DNA from: Breoghania sp. | Lineage (GTDB): Bacteria; Pseudomonadota; Alphaproteobacteria; Rhizobiales; Stappiaceae | Direction of reading: 5' to 3' | Length of the DNA stretch: 51,173 nt | Assembly (NCBI RefSeq): GCF_030066895.1 | Contig: NZ_JASJAV010000009.1 | Span: 1-51,173, forward strand | Shown: positions 41,704-51,173 of the stretch, piece by piece | How positions within the stretch are numbered: position 1 is the stretch's first letter | Layout of the letters: the number at the start of each line of letters is the position of its first letter | The notes under the pieces: model-generated | Databases searched by the model: none | What the model was told of the DNA's origin: nothing | What the model saw: only the letters and a program-made list of their open reading frames with translations | Position numbers and translations under genes: made by a program

Positions 41704-43274
41704 TTGGCAGTGGGGAACACGAAACTTCGTATCGTACTGCTTTCCGGTCCAATCTGTTCCGGCAAGTCCGCCTTGGTGAACCTGCTCAAGGGAAGGCACG
41801 GCGCGAGGGTTATCAAGACGCGCGAACTTATTCTCAAAAAATCTCTTAAGACCAAGTCCGAGCGCAAAGCCTTACAGATCGCAGGGCAGAAGCTCGACAA
41901 TAGGGACGGCGGCGCTTGGGTGGGCGACGCTCTTCAACGTGCGATCGACACCTATGCGACTGGCCAAACGCCGTAGAGCCTCTACGTTGTCCGACTCGGC
42001 CCGTATCCCGGGTCAGATCGAGGCAATCAGGCGGATATACGGCGTTGAAGTCCGTCACGTCCACCTAACCGCCACCGACGAGGAACTGCGCGAGCGGTAC
42101 GAAGCACGCAGCCGGGAAGACGATGAAGCGGTTGCCTACGATGAGTTGAAGCGCAATCGGACTGAGCGCCAGATCAAAAAGCTCGCTGAAGTCGCCGACA
42201 TTGTCGTTTTGCCGGACCGGTGCAGCAAGGAAGCCGTCCTCGTTCGGGCCACCGCACCCCTCAATCTCTATCCTAGATTGAACGATGCTCTGGTCGATGT
42301 TCTGATCGGCGGGCAGTTCAGAAGCGAAGGCAAGGGGAACATCGTGGGCCACATCGCGCTGGAATACGATCTCTTGGTGCGCGTTGGCGGCCCTAATGCC
42401 GGCCATCAGGTTTATGCGGAACCGAAGCCGGAGAAATACGATCATCTACCTTCCGGCACAAGAGCGTGCACCGAACGCGAAGTTGCTCTTCGGACCAGGC
42501 ACGGTGATCTATCCTAAGAAGCTTCTTGAAGAGATCGCTGACCATAAGATCGATGCCGAGAGGCTGACGATCGATCCGCGCGCGATGATAATCATGAGCG
42601 CGGACCACGAAGAGGAAGCAAAGCGATTCAGCAGCATCCTCAACGGCGCAAGGGGGGTGGCATTGCTTCCGCGCGAGTGCTCCAGACATACTTGGGAAGC
42701 GCGCGTCAGGTCTTGGCAAGCGCGATGGTGGCTGGCCAACGGATCTTGCTAGAGGGCACGCAGGGCACTGGCCTAAGCCTTCATCATGGCGACTATCCTC
42801 ATGTTACGACGAGGGATACCTCTGTTTCCGGCTGTCTCGCTGATGCCGGTATAGCGCCTTCGAACGTTCGCAAGATCATCATGGTCTGTCGCACCTACCC
42901 GATCAGGGTGGGCGGGCCATCGGGGCCAATGGCGCATGAGGTCGACATGCCCGAGATCCATCGGCGTAGCGGCATACCGCTCGAAGAGCTTGAGAAGAAC
43001 GAGCGGCCTACCACCACTAACAGGCCACGGCGGATAGCAGAGTTCGACTGGGTTCAGTTTCGTGACTCCGTCCAGCTAAATGGTCCGACGGACATCGCTC
43101 TAACATTTGTTGACTATTTCGACGTGGGCAATCGAAGGGTCTTTCGCTTTGAGCAGCTTTCACAGGAAACAATTAGTTTCGTTGAGGAGATTGAAAGAAT
43201 TTCAGGCCGCCCCGTCTCCTTGCTGTCGACGAATTTTAATTTGGCGCAACGTTATCGACCGGAGGGCATGGTGA
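41704..43274 (+). pseudogene. P-loop nucleotide kinase fused to PurA/PurZ-like adenylosuccinate synthetase homologue, frameshifted
   Basis: Starts (TTG 41704 or GTG 41710) directly after the previous stop. The N-terminal kinase has Walker A IVLLSGPICSGKSALVNLL and a lid-like HLTATDEELRERYEARSRED. The C-terminal part is a PurA homologue: VLIGGQFRSEGKGNIVGHIA, VRVGGPNAGHQVYAEPKPEK, ILLEGTQGTGLSLHHGDYPH, VTTRDTSVSGCLADAGIAPS, TYPIRVGGPSGPM. The IMP-binding loop has Ser where PurA has its catalytic Asp (GDEGKG). Phage PurZ enzymes, which attach Asp to dGMP, carry Ser there. The Arg (AGA) before it is one G-to-A step from Gly. Frameshifts lie near 41975, 42440, 42670 and 43232. The end NVIDRRAW-TGA overlaps the next ATG by 7 nt. 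Confidence 0.8.
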
Positions 43275-43939
43275 CTGAAGCGGAACTCGAAGAGCTCATC
43301 ACTAATTGTCCAACACTGTACCACATGGCCGAACGCGGTTCATGGGACTCAATAAAACAATAATGGCCTGCTGAGCACCAGCGCACTCTTAGAGCACTAT
43401 GCCGTTCAACAACCAATTAGTACCGAGATTGAAAGCCGACATCGACCGAAGAGCATTGAAGTGACAGGTGACGGCCTTCTTCGGGCCGTCGTGCGGACCA
43501 GATCCCGATGAGTGATGCAGGCCTTAAAAGAGCTTTGCCCGACCACCTCTCCCTGGCAGATTGGTATGAACTGCTGATCGCCAAGGCCTTCTTCTGGCTT
43601 TCGGAGGAACGCTTTCATAAGCTGACCAATGCCAAAGTCTATCGCGACCGGGAGCACGATGTTCTTGAAGTCGACGCGAGACCCCTGATTGAAGCACGCA
43701 GGGATTCGATCTGGTTTTGTCCGATCAACAGCGGTTGTACCAAGTCGATGCCGCATCCGCGCGACGAAACCATTTTCACCCGTATTGCAGAGTATCCGTA
43801 TGCCCATTGGCGAGAACGGCGCAGTCGTCACGAGCGTGTGGTTGAGCTGGCCGTTGACCATTCGGTCGCAGACATTCGCGACCACGTAAGGCGCGTTGTT
43901 GTGAAGCAGGGTACTGAAATCCTGAGCTTCATCGAATGA
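43268..43939 (+). pseudogene. DUF7002-like protein, possible ADP-ribosyltransferase-fold enzyme, two frameshifts
   Basis: ATG 43268 lies inside the stop region of the upstream gene. The restored protein is about 222 residues: TEAELEELITNCPTLYHMAE, RGSWDSIKQ, then after one extra base near 43364 NGLLSTSALLEHYAVQQPIS. A G missing near 43500 then gives RDQIPMSDAGLKRALPDHLS, WYELLIAKAFFWLSEERFHK and WFCPINSGCTKSMPHPRDET. I recognise a family annotated as DUF7002 (name from memory). The N-terminal pattern of YH, then W-x-S-I, then a Gly-Leu-Leu-Ser turn recalls DarT/KptA-type ADP-ribosyltransferases, which is inference. The stop overlaps the next start (ATGA). Beside a macro domain, a writer/eraser pair is conceivable. 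Confidence 0.7.
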
Positions 43940-44202
43940 AGCGGCACAACGATGCTGCCCGCGACCTCTGGGCGCAGATATTTGAAAGGGTGGCCGCAGA
44001 CCTGAATGCGACTTTGCATGAACCGGATGAAGGAAGTGAGGCCGCACAGCGCGAGTTAACCGCCAAAGCGTTGAAAGAAGCTGGCTGGTCGGAAACCGAA
44101 ATCGCGCGGCGCAATGAGGTGGAACGCTTCCATGGCAAGCTAGAAAGCGTCAACAGCCCTGGGATTGGACTTGGTCTAGGAGACGCCCTCATAAACGGGT
44201 AG

Positions 44203-45014
44203 CCAAATCAACCTTGGTTTGATTCAAACTCCGAAAGGAGTTTGCAATGGCGCGTTTTGATATGAGCGATGCGGAATGGTCAGTGATCCAGCCGCTTCTT
44301 CTCACGAAGGTGCGCGGGGGGGCCGCGTTGACGACCGCCGAGTGATCAACGGTATCCTCTGGCGGTGGCGCACGGGCGCGCCGTGGGCGGATATCCCTGA
44401 ACGCTACGGCTCGCACAAAACCTGCTACAACCGCTTCGTGTGGTGGCGGGCCACCGGCGTCTGAGATCGGATCCTGCAAGCCGTTTCAGAAGCTTATGAC
44501 GGTGACATCCAGATGATCGACAGCTCCTCGATCCGCGTTCACCAGCATGGTGCCAACGGGGATAACAAAGGGGGATCCGGTTGCATGGGCCGTTCCAGGG
44601 GCGGTCTGACCAGCAAGATCCACGCTGTGGTGTATGCCTGTGGTTTGCCGATCGGATTGAGCCTGAGCGAGGGCCAGGCCTATGACGGCCATCAGGGCGT
44701 TGCCACTTCTCGCGCGGCTTCCGCCCAAAGCCATGGTTCTGGCGGATCGCGCCTACGATGCGGACGCCATACGCGACCTAATCGCCAGGCAAGATGCTTT
44801 CGCCAACATCCCGCCCATGCCGCACCGCCGCCGTCGTCCGGCCTTCTCGAAACACCTCTACAGGAGGCGCAATCTGGTCGAGAGGTTCTTCAACAAGCTC
44901 AAGAATTTCAGGGCCGTAGCCACACGATACGAGAAGGATCCACGCAACTACATGGCAGGCGTCAAACTCGCATCAGCCCGAATATGGATCCGATTTAATG
45001 CGTCCGCTGCCTAG
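44203..45014 (+). mobile_element. IS5-family (IS427-group-like) insertion sequence
   Basis: An element of roughly 0.8 kb inserted in the fourth gene of the ImmA-macro operon. Both boundaries are approximate. A TAG occurs at each edge (GGG-TAG-CC on the left, GCC-TAG-AG on the right), compatible with a TA-type target duplication, and GCC/GGC are the outermost bases. Long terminal inverted repeats could not be resolved with confidence by eye. Confidence 0.7.
44247..45014 (+). pseudogene. IS5-family transposase, two frameshifts and one TGA
   Basis: DDE transposase starting [20 protein letters not shown] at ATG 44247 with AGGAG upstream. About 2 nt are missing near 44323 ([22 protein letters not shown]). 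TGA at 44462-44464 replaces Trp in ATGV-stop-DRILQAVSE. DDE landmarks follow: MIDSSSIRVHQHGANGD, GLTSKIHAVV, then after a shift near 44692 KAMVLADRAYDADAIRDLI and RRNLVERFFNKLKNFRAVAT. It cannot make an active transposase, so the insertion predates at least part of the decay. Confidence 0.85.
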
Positions 45015-45815
45015 AGTTCAAATTGAAGTTTCTTTCAGACCGCGTTCGAAAGGAAATTTCGAAAACCAAGGAGGCTTCCCACGAAAAGGTGGAGGTCGCG
45101 ATCGGCCCGAAGGCTGGCGTCTCGGCATCCCTCACCAACGTAATCATGACCGACCAAGGCATGCTTTCGGTTAGCTCGTTCTTATTCAGATGGTGCGGCC
45201 TGATGGAGCGAGCTTACACTCGCACACTTTACGCTGATATCGCGCATTGGAGGTCCAAAAGTTCCGACTTGGCGATCGATCGAGAACTCCTTCTGAAGCA
45301 TCCTAATCTGGTCCTCTATTGGGTGCGGATTTTCGTGTCGTTCTCAGGGACAGGCACATATGTTCTCGTACCCTTTCGTCCTTCATCGCCGATGGAGTTT
45401 CACCTGTTCGAACAGGTCGCTTGGTCGATGGAGTATTTCACCTTAGCGAACGAATTCGGTCATCACGTGTTGGGCCACCGCAGTGCCGATGACGATCCCA
45501 TGGTGCAGGAGTTTCAGGTTGACGCGTTTGCAGTGAAGGTCTGTGAGCAGCTTGAGTTCGAGCCGTTCCCGCTTCTCCCAAACCCGTATACTAGGACCGG
45601 GGCTGGCGCTTCGCTGATGCTGCTCGCGCTTGAGATCCTTCGCGCGTCCAAAGATCCGGCCGGTGACGGCACAGCTGTTGTCGGCCCCCCACCTCCAAGT
45701 GACCGTATTGCCAAATTGCAGCCAAAGCAGTTGGAAATGGATCAGGAGTTCAATGGCACCCTTGTACGGATAATGAGTGCTGTCGCTGCCGTCATGCGCG
45801 ACGTCTGACGCGAAG

Positions 45816-45837
45816 GTGGCGACGAACTCGTCGCCAC
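45816..45837 (+). terminator. Terminator-like hairpin after the ImmA-macro/PurZ-like operon
   Basis: GTGGCGACGA (45816-45825) and TCGTCGCCAC (45828-45837) are perfect inverted repeats 8 nt after the stop of the last gene. A strong hairpin, but only a weak T-run follows. Confidence 0.6.
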
Positions 45838-46227
45838 GATCAGATTGCGATTGCATGATGCAGAGATGGAATTGAGGAATTCAGGCAGTTCGTCATCCGA
45901 TTAGACAAGTGCATAGGATATCTGCCTGCTTCTGATCTCGCATGCGCAGCTGATGACTGGTTCGGTCACGCTGTACGGTATCACCCATCCCACTGACGAA
46001 GGGCCGCAAACGGCCCCATTCAAGACGTTTCTCACTAAGTGCGACTCGGCGCTTGGATCCAGATCGTTTGCTGAAGCTCGTCCGTCATATGCGCATTCTA
46101 AAGGACACCTATTTTTCGACCGATGACATCACATTCTCACACACTCGGGAATCAGGCTATCTTGTTCAATTGTTTTACTTGGTCATGGACAACATAAATT
46201 CACGGCGGAGATGTGTGACGTTAGGGC
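45838..46227. other. Intergenic region between the two candidate conflict operons
   Basis: 390 bp with no convincing gene. A frame at 46053-46227 (LDPDRLLKLVRHMRILKDTY) has a helical character but no recognisable domain or binding site. A small GC hairpin GGGCCG-CAAA-CGGCCC is at 46001-46016. The promoter of the large nuclease gene should lie in the right half. Confidence 0.5.
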
Positions 46228-49200
46228 ATGGCTCGAAAGAAATCAAAAACCGATAAGGGGCAACCGAGTGACGAGCTTCGATCGCTACCGCCGGCACCAA
46301 ATCAGCGTCTCCTCTCCCTCCAAGAGACGCACGACGAAGATTTCGAGAAAATACTCGTTGCTATCTCCGAAAAAGAGCCGGGCATTGTTCGTGCCGAGTT
46401 GAAGAGAACATCTGGCGTCGCGCAGTTCGGCGTCGATGTTGAGGGCTTCTCGGAAGATCAGAAACCGGTTCTGGTCATATCCTGCAAACGCTACAAGCGC
46501 ATTCAGTCCAGTGATTTGACCACATGGAGCAATGATTTCCTCAACCACATAAACGGGCACTGGAAAGACAAAGGAGTCGAGCGGTTTGTGCTTGCCGTGT
46601 CAGTAGAGTTAAAAAATTATGCTCTGAATGACAATATTATCGCCGAGCGTGCTTGTTTCAAAGAAGTGGGTCTTGGTTACGAAGTATGTGTACTTAACAA
46701 ACTCACCGGAAATATTAGAACAATTTCGCATACTATACTTGAGTATTTCCATGCTGGTTGGCTGGAGGCGATCGGCGCGGCGGCAAAGCCGTCGTTTGAT
46801 CCCGGACTCAGCCCTGCGCTCGACCAGCAAAACCGTAAGCTCGACGCTTTGGCCGAAGGGCAAGCGGCACTCGCAACCAGGGAAGACCTGAAAAATCTTG
46901 CCAGGAAAGTTGCAAGAGGTGAGGAAGGGCTGGCCACACGACTCCCGCAACTGATTGCAGATCGCCTCCTGCGCGAAGAATTGACAAAGGCGCTAAAGCG
47001 CCGCGGATTGAAGTTGGCCGACACGGTCGATGAACTTGCAACATTGGCGGAACGAGCGCTCGACGGAGATCTTTGCCTCGGATCAACGGATTTGAGGGCT
47101 GAGATTTGCGAGCGCGCGGCGCGTGCAAGCGCACAGGCCGATACTCGCGAACACGCAGTTCGCTTCAGAGAAGAAGCTGCAAGACTCGACCCGTCACGGG
47201 ATTTCTTTGTGGTGGACGCATTTCTCAAGGGAGCACCAGATCAAGTCGATGAAGCACTCCAGAATCTCAAAACCCGGACGGACATTGAAGCACGCTCAGC
47301 GATTTTCGCAATTCTGATCCGCCAGGGCAGTGTCGAGGCAGCGCGCGAATGGTTGGCCGAGGAATCATTGGGCGCGCAGGATCTTACGGCACCCAACGCA
47401 ATGAATTTGGTTATTAAGGCAATTGAAGCCGAGGGTTTCGAACAAGCGCTCCAATTCATCTTCGTGATACCGCCCGCCTATTTTTCCGAAATCGCGGCGT
47501 TGCATTTGGTGCGCGCGCAATTGCTCCTAGCCGCAATCCTGCCCGCAGATCAGAAGGCTGTCTTGTTCCAGGGGTTGCCGATCAACCCTCGGGTTTTGAA
47601 CATCGCCGGCGGACAGGGAGCGCAAGAAAACCTCAAGGCGGCGCTCGCCGATCTTCGGGCTCTCGCTAGCCAAGCCGGGGAACTTGACTTTGGGCAATTG
47701 GGCAATTTCCTTGCCGAATTCATTCTTTGGATTCGCCTTGAGATCGACGACGAGCACGACGAGGCCGAAACACAGATCACAAAAGAAGTTCGACCCCGAC
47801 CTGACTTTGCGTCGAGTCCGACTGGCGTTGGCCTATGGCGTCGAATTCGACACGGAAGCTCTTGCGCGCAACCTTGCCAACCGGCGCAAGATTGGCGGTT
47901 GGTCATCGGATGAACGCTTTGCCGCGTTTCTTATCGCGTTTCACAGTGGCGACGCCCAAGCGATTGCCCAATTTTTGACGAGTATCGCGGCGATCTCTTT
48001 TCCCAGAACGATCTCATGCTCGATTTCCTTGCCGCTATCGAAATCGAGGCGGTGACACGTGCCGGGCACCTAAAAGCCGCGCAACGCCAGCTTGCCGAAC
48101 ACCGTGGCAAATACCTGTCCAAGGAGCAAGTACGAGATGCTGAAGAGGCGATTACCGCCATAACGGCTAATGAAGAAGTCGAGTGCTATCGCCAGCGCTA
48201 CGAGGCTGAGAAAAAGATCTCGGACCTCCGCCTTCTTGTTGCCAGCCTAAGCCTTCGCCGTGATTGGTGGTTGAGGCCATCAAGGGCTGGTCGCTCTACG
48301 GGCTGGGGCGGCTGACAGAGGCGCAAACTATTGCCCGCAACCTCGTGAACAAACGCAACGACAGTAATGATCGTGAACTCGCGATCAATACGGCGGTCGA
48401 GACCGGCGACTGGGGGGTATCTTCAGGTGGTTGTCGCTCGGGAAGCCGCACACATTGATACACTTTCGGCGAAGGACACCATCCGTGTCTCGCCAGGCTC
48501 GTATTCGAGATCGGAAGTCCTTACGTAGATAAATTCCGCGACGCTGCAGTTGCTAAGGAACCGGACAATCCGCAAAGCTATCTCGCGGCCTTTATGCTTG
48601 CTAGCGCAAGCGGCGAGGAAGCCCGTGGAGACCAGGCACAGAAATGGTTCCAGAAAGCAATCGAGCTTTCCGGACCCGAAGGGCCCGTTCAAACGCTCTT
48701 TTTCAAGAAGGCCGTCAGTAATCTCTCCGGCCGGCGATACCATGGAGAAAAACTAGATCTTTCGCTTCGCCAGGCCGAAATACCTACATTCGTGTACGCG
48801 CGCACCGCCCATCGGCAGATCACAGACATGATACTGGGTCAGGCTCATTGCAATCAGGATGTTTCTGACCGCCGAGTGCGATTTCCAGTATCTGCCCTTT
48901 CCGGGGCAAGAGGTTCTGTCGAATTGACGGGCGATATGACGGTCGCGTTAGACATAACCGCTGTCTTGACGCTAAGCCATCTCGGCATATTGCGGCAGGT
49001 CATCGACCATTTTCACCATATTGTGCTCGCCTCACGAACGCTTGGCTTGCTGTTTGCCGAACGTCAATTCCTGCGCGTTCAGCAGCCGTCACAAATTGCG
49101 AAGGCTTCGCGGTTGCAAGTGCTTATCTCATCCGGACAGCTGAAGTTACTGCGACGGCTCGGTCGAAAAAGGACGCCCGCAGGAAAAGAAATCGGAGAGG

Positions 49201-50468
49201 ACCTGGTCGCTTTATTGGAAGCGGCACGGGCCAATGGCCTTGTCGTCCGCAGCGCACCCGTCATGAAATTGGGTTCCTATCTCGAAGAATCGGCGGATAT
49301 GGGTGCCTACAGCGATGAGCTCACCGATATGCTCTCCGTGCTCTCATTTCTTTCGAATGAAGGCAAAATCGATGCGGAAACGACAAGAAAAGCGGCACGC
49401 TATCTGCATCAGGTTGACCGCGGTTGGAGTTCAGCTCACCGGATCGAAGCATCCTCGACACTCTATCTCGACGATCTGGCGGTTACCTATCTTGATTTCG
49501 TCGAACTCTTCGAACCGCTGACGCGCGCTGTTGACGCGGTCTATGTTGATGAAGGTGTCAAAGAAACCAGCACGCAGACCATCCGGTTCGGGGAGCAAGT
49601 AAACCATCTGCTTGACGAAATCGAAAGCATCCGGTCTGCCTTAGTGTACGGAATCGAATCCGGTCGGATCATCTTCTCGGCAAGACATTTCCCTGAGCAG
49701 GAAGGCAAGGACGAGGAGGAAGACATGTTCGCCTCTGCGCCGACACTTGATCTTCTTTCCGATCTCACTGGCATCGACGCCGTGGTCACCGACGATCGAT
49801 TCCTGAACAAACTACCGGCCTGGACGGACGGAACAAAACATTCCGCAAGCGCAGCTAGCACAATCGATGTCCTGGCAGAGCTCCGAAGAACGGGAAAATT
49901 CGACGAAGGAACTTATTGGGCCGCACGGGACAAGCTCCGACGATCCGGTTTCTATGCAATGCCACTGGAGGTCAATGAGCTTGTCTATCACGTAACTGCG
50001 GCAGCGATCGACAACTTGCACCTTCGCGAGTCGCCGGAATTGTGGGCGATTCGCGAAAGTATCGCGATGCCCATCCTAAATAACGCGTTTGTTATCGCGG
50101 AAACGCCGTGGCTTACCAACATGCGCTTCGTTATCCTCAAGGCGATCCACCAAGTGTAGATTGAAGCGCAAAATGATGCAAACGCGAGAGCCCGTGCAAA
50201 CTGGCTCTTCTCCGTTTTGCCCAACGCGATGGAATGGTGCCCAAATCCGGACGATGAAGGGTTGTGGGCAGCGGCAAAGCAGCAGACTGCGATCCTCATG
50301 GTGTTTACGGACGGCAAAGGCTCGCGTCAACGAAACTACTTTGAATGGCTGGAAACGCAGGTTTTGGTCCCACTCAGAGAAGCGCATCCGGAAATCTGGG
50401 ATGCGACGCTCAGTTTCTTGAAATCTTATCTCGTGGAGCTTTGGGGGGTCGATCTTGAAGAAGCATGA
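46228..50468 (+). pseudogene. Large Mrr-like nuclease / helical repeat / PIN-domain protein, frameshifts and one TAG
   Basis: Start ATG 46228 (MARKKSKTDKGQPSDELRSL). Residues 30-150 resemble an Mrr-type PD-(D/E)xK nuclease: HDEDFEKILVAI, then GVAQFGVDVEGFSEDQKPVL and the VISCKRYKR strand with the catalytic Lys. A helical solenoid of TPR-like repeats follows (for example DALAEGQAALATREDLKNLA, GSVEAAREWLAEES), with frame changes near 47787, 47975, 48262, 48417 and 48480. The C-terminal third resembles a PIN-type RNase region: VALDITAVLTLSHLGILRQV and ASRTLGLLFAERQFLR. TAG at 50157-50159 (IHQV-stop-IEAQNDA; Gln expected) precedes a last stretch ending LVELWGVDLEEA. Restored length is about 1,410 residues. 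Two nuclease modules on a solenoid suggest a defence effector; the exact system is unknown to me. Confidence 0.7.
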
Positions 50469-51173
50469 TCTCCAAAATGACGTTCTGGCAGCGCTGCTGA
50501 TCAACCCTCTCCCTGCTTCACCTCGGCTGAACTTGTTTCTCGACGAAGAATTCTGTCGCCGGCTGAGGCTGGAGCCGATGTTCTGGTACCCGCTCAATGA
50601 ACACATCTCTGTTGAGACGGGAAGCCTGTACAAAGCATTTCGTGCGGCATGGAACGGACGTAAAACTGCCAGCCTAACCTTGAAAGATGGTGGTCGGGTG
50701 CGTGCCAAGCTGGGAAAACAGAAGTGCGGCAAAGCGACTTTGCTCATTCGAAAGGAAGGCTTTGCCTTTTCTTTTCCAATACCGATCTGCTCAGCTCGAA
50801 ACCGCAGGAAAGACGCAATGCGTTGGTAAGATTCTTCAATGAGAGCCCGCTCGCACCGAAAGAGGAAGATGCCTGGAGGGCAATCGCAGAGGACCGCCCC
50901 CTTAGCGACCGCGAGTATGATGAACTCATGACCACATCGGAGGCGACGCCAGAGGTATTTTGGGAGGAGCTTAGCAAACCGCAGGAATTGGATTCGAATA
51001 CCCTTATGCCCGCCGACCCCGCTTACTATGAGCGCCTCGTCAGGAAATTGGAAAATTCAAGTACGCTAGAGGCCTATGCCCGGGATGAACTGGCCGCATT
51101 TCATGCAGCGCTGATGAAGCGCCATCCGTTGCGCACTCTGCGACGAATTGCTCTGACTGCATTGTGGCAGCGA
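50455..51173 (+). pseudogene. Unknown partner protein of the Mrr/PIN gene, one frameshift, runs off right edge
   Basis: Starts at TTG 50455 (MKKHDLQNDVLAALLINPLP), overlapping the end of the large nuclease gene by 14 nt, so the two are co-translated. It reads LFLDEEFCRRLRLEPMFWYP and ETGSLYKAFRAAWNGRKTAS. A frameshift near 50775 continues as NTDLLSSKPQERRNALVRFF and DRPLSDREYDELMTTSEATP, to the window edge. I recognise no domain. It seems acidic and helical after the shift. The gene end is outside the window, so nothing can be said about its full size. Confidence 0.6.

Larger units (their letters stand above)
43936..45808 (+). pseudogene. Zincin-like metallopeptidase gene split by an IS5-family insertion
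   Basis: The 5' part, 43936-44202, reads MKRHNDAARDLWAQIFERVA through EVERFHGKLESVNSPGIGLG. After the IS the reading continues with LKFLSDRVRKEISKTKEASH and, further on, FLFRWCGLMERAYTRTLYAD, ANEFGHHVLGH and QEFQVDAFAVKVCEQLEF, to the stop at 45808. The two halves lie on either side of one insertion, so I treat them as one gene of about 350 residues. The zinc motif should be HEFGH, but the first His is Asn (AAC). The downstream Glu/Asp helix (EFQVDAFA) is typical of zinc peptidases. The Asn makes catalysis doubtful even without the insertion. It overlaps the upstream gene by 4 nt. Confidence 0.65.

Noticed and set aside
46053..46256. Small ORF before the large nuclease gene
   Set aside because: No domain or ribosome binding site, and it overlaps the start of the nuclease gene. 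Not supported as a gene.

Overview
The window looks like a high-GC alphaproteobacterium of the Rhizobiales type. The evidence is the guaA, rsmB, guaB, rlmE and ppx/gppA gene set, the rhizobial-looking tRNA-Gln(CTG), and the formate hydrogenlyase maturation genes. Its most striking overall property is selective gene decay. The housekeeping block (about 28.6-33.1 kb and 34.9-37.9 kb) is intact. Almost every accessory gene carries frameshifts or in-frame stops. I count 16 in-frame stops, and in each the residue expected from context (Gln, Trp or Arg) would become a stop by a single G:C to A:T transition. Several short tandem duplications are also present. Sequencing error is the main alternative, but the clustering of lesions argues against it.

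Layout. 1-10 kb: a decayed formate/hydrogen-maturation locus (LysR, hypA, fdhF, focA, hypE, hypD, hypC, a short hypF, hypB, fdhD). fdhF and focA are joined head to head, both without 5' ends. 10.2-13 kb: a NUDIX hydrolase and a methyltransferase / ThyA-like / nucleoside-hydrolase-like trio resembling the core of the bacimethrin (thiamin antivitamin) pathway. 13.2-16.7 kb: a broken P-type ATPase and a MarR regulator. 16.8-25.3 kb: specialised metabolism, with an ATP-grasp ligase, a dipeptide-epimerase-like enolase, an EamA exporter, an indigoidine-synthase-type NRPS (A with inserted Ox, T, TE, tautomerase) and a cysteine-synthase-like enzyme.

25.4-28.66 kb: a small element bounded by a near-perfect 16-bp repeat of the guaA 3' end. 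It holds a LysR gene, an MFS gene and IS3 scraps. 28.6-37.9 kb: the housekeeping block, interrupted only by one DHA2 transporter broken by a 20-bp tandem duplication. 37.8 kb to the end: a genomic island beside tRNA-Gln(CTG). It starts with a decayed tyrosine recombinase and continues with two unusual operons.

The first operon (about 40.35-45.8 kb) encodes an ImmA/IrrE peptidase fused to a macro domain, a P-loop kinase fused to an adenylosuccinate-synthetase homologue with a PurZ-like GSEGKG-type loop, a DUF7002-like protein that resembles ADP-ribosyltransferases, and a second zincin split by an IS5-family element. The second (about 46.2 kb to the edge) encodes a roughly 1,400-residue Mrr-nuclease/helical-repeat/PIN protein and an overlapping partner. 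Both look like nucleotide- or nucleic-acid-centred conflict (anti-phage) systems. The first is my best candidate for something undescribed.
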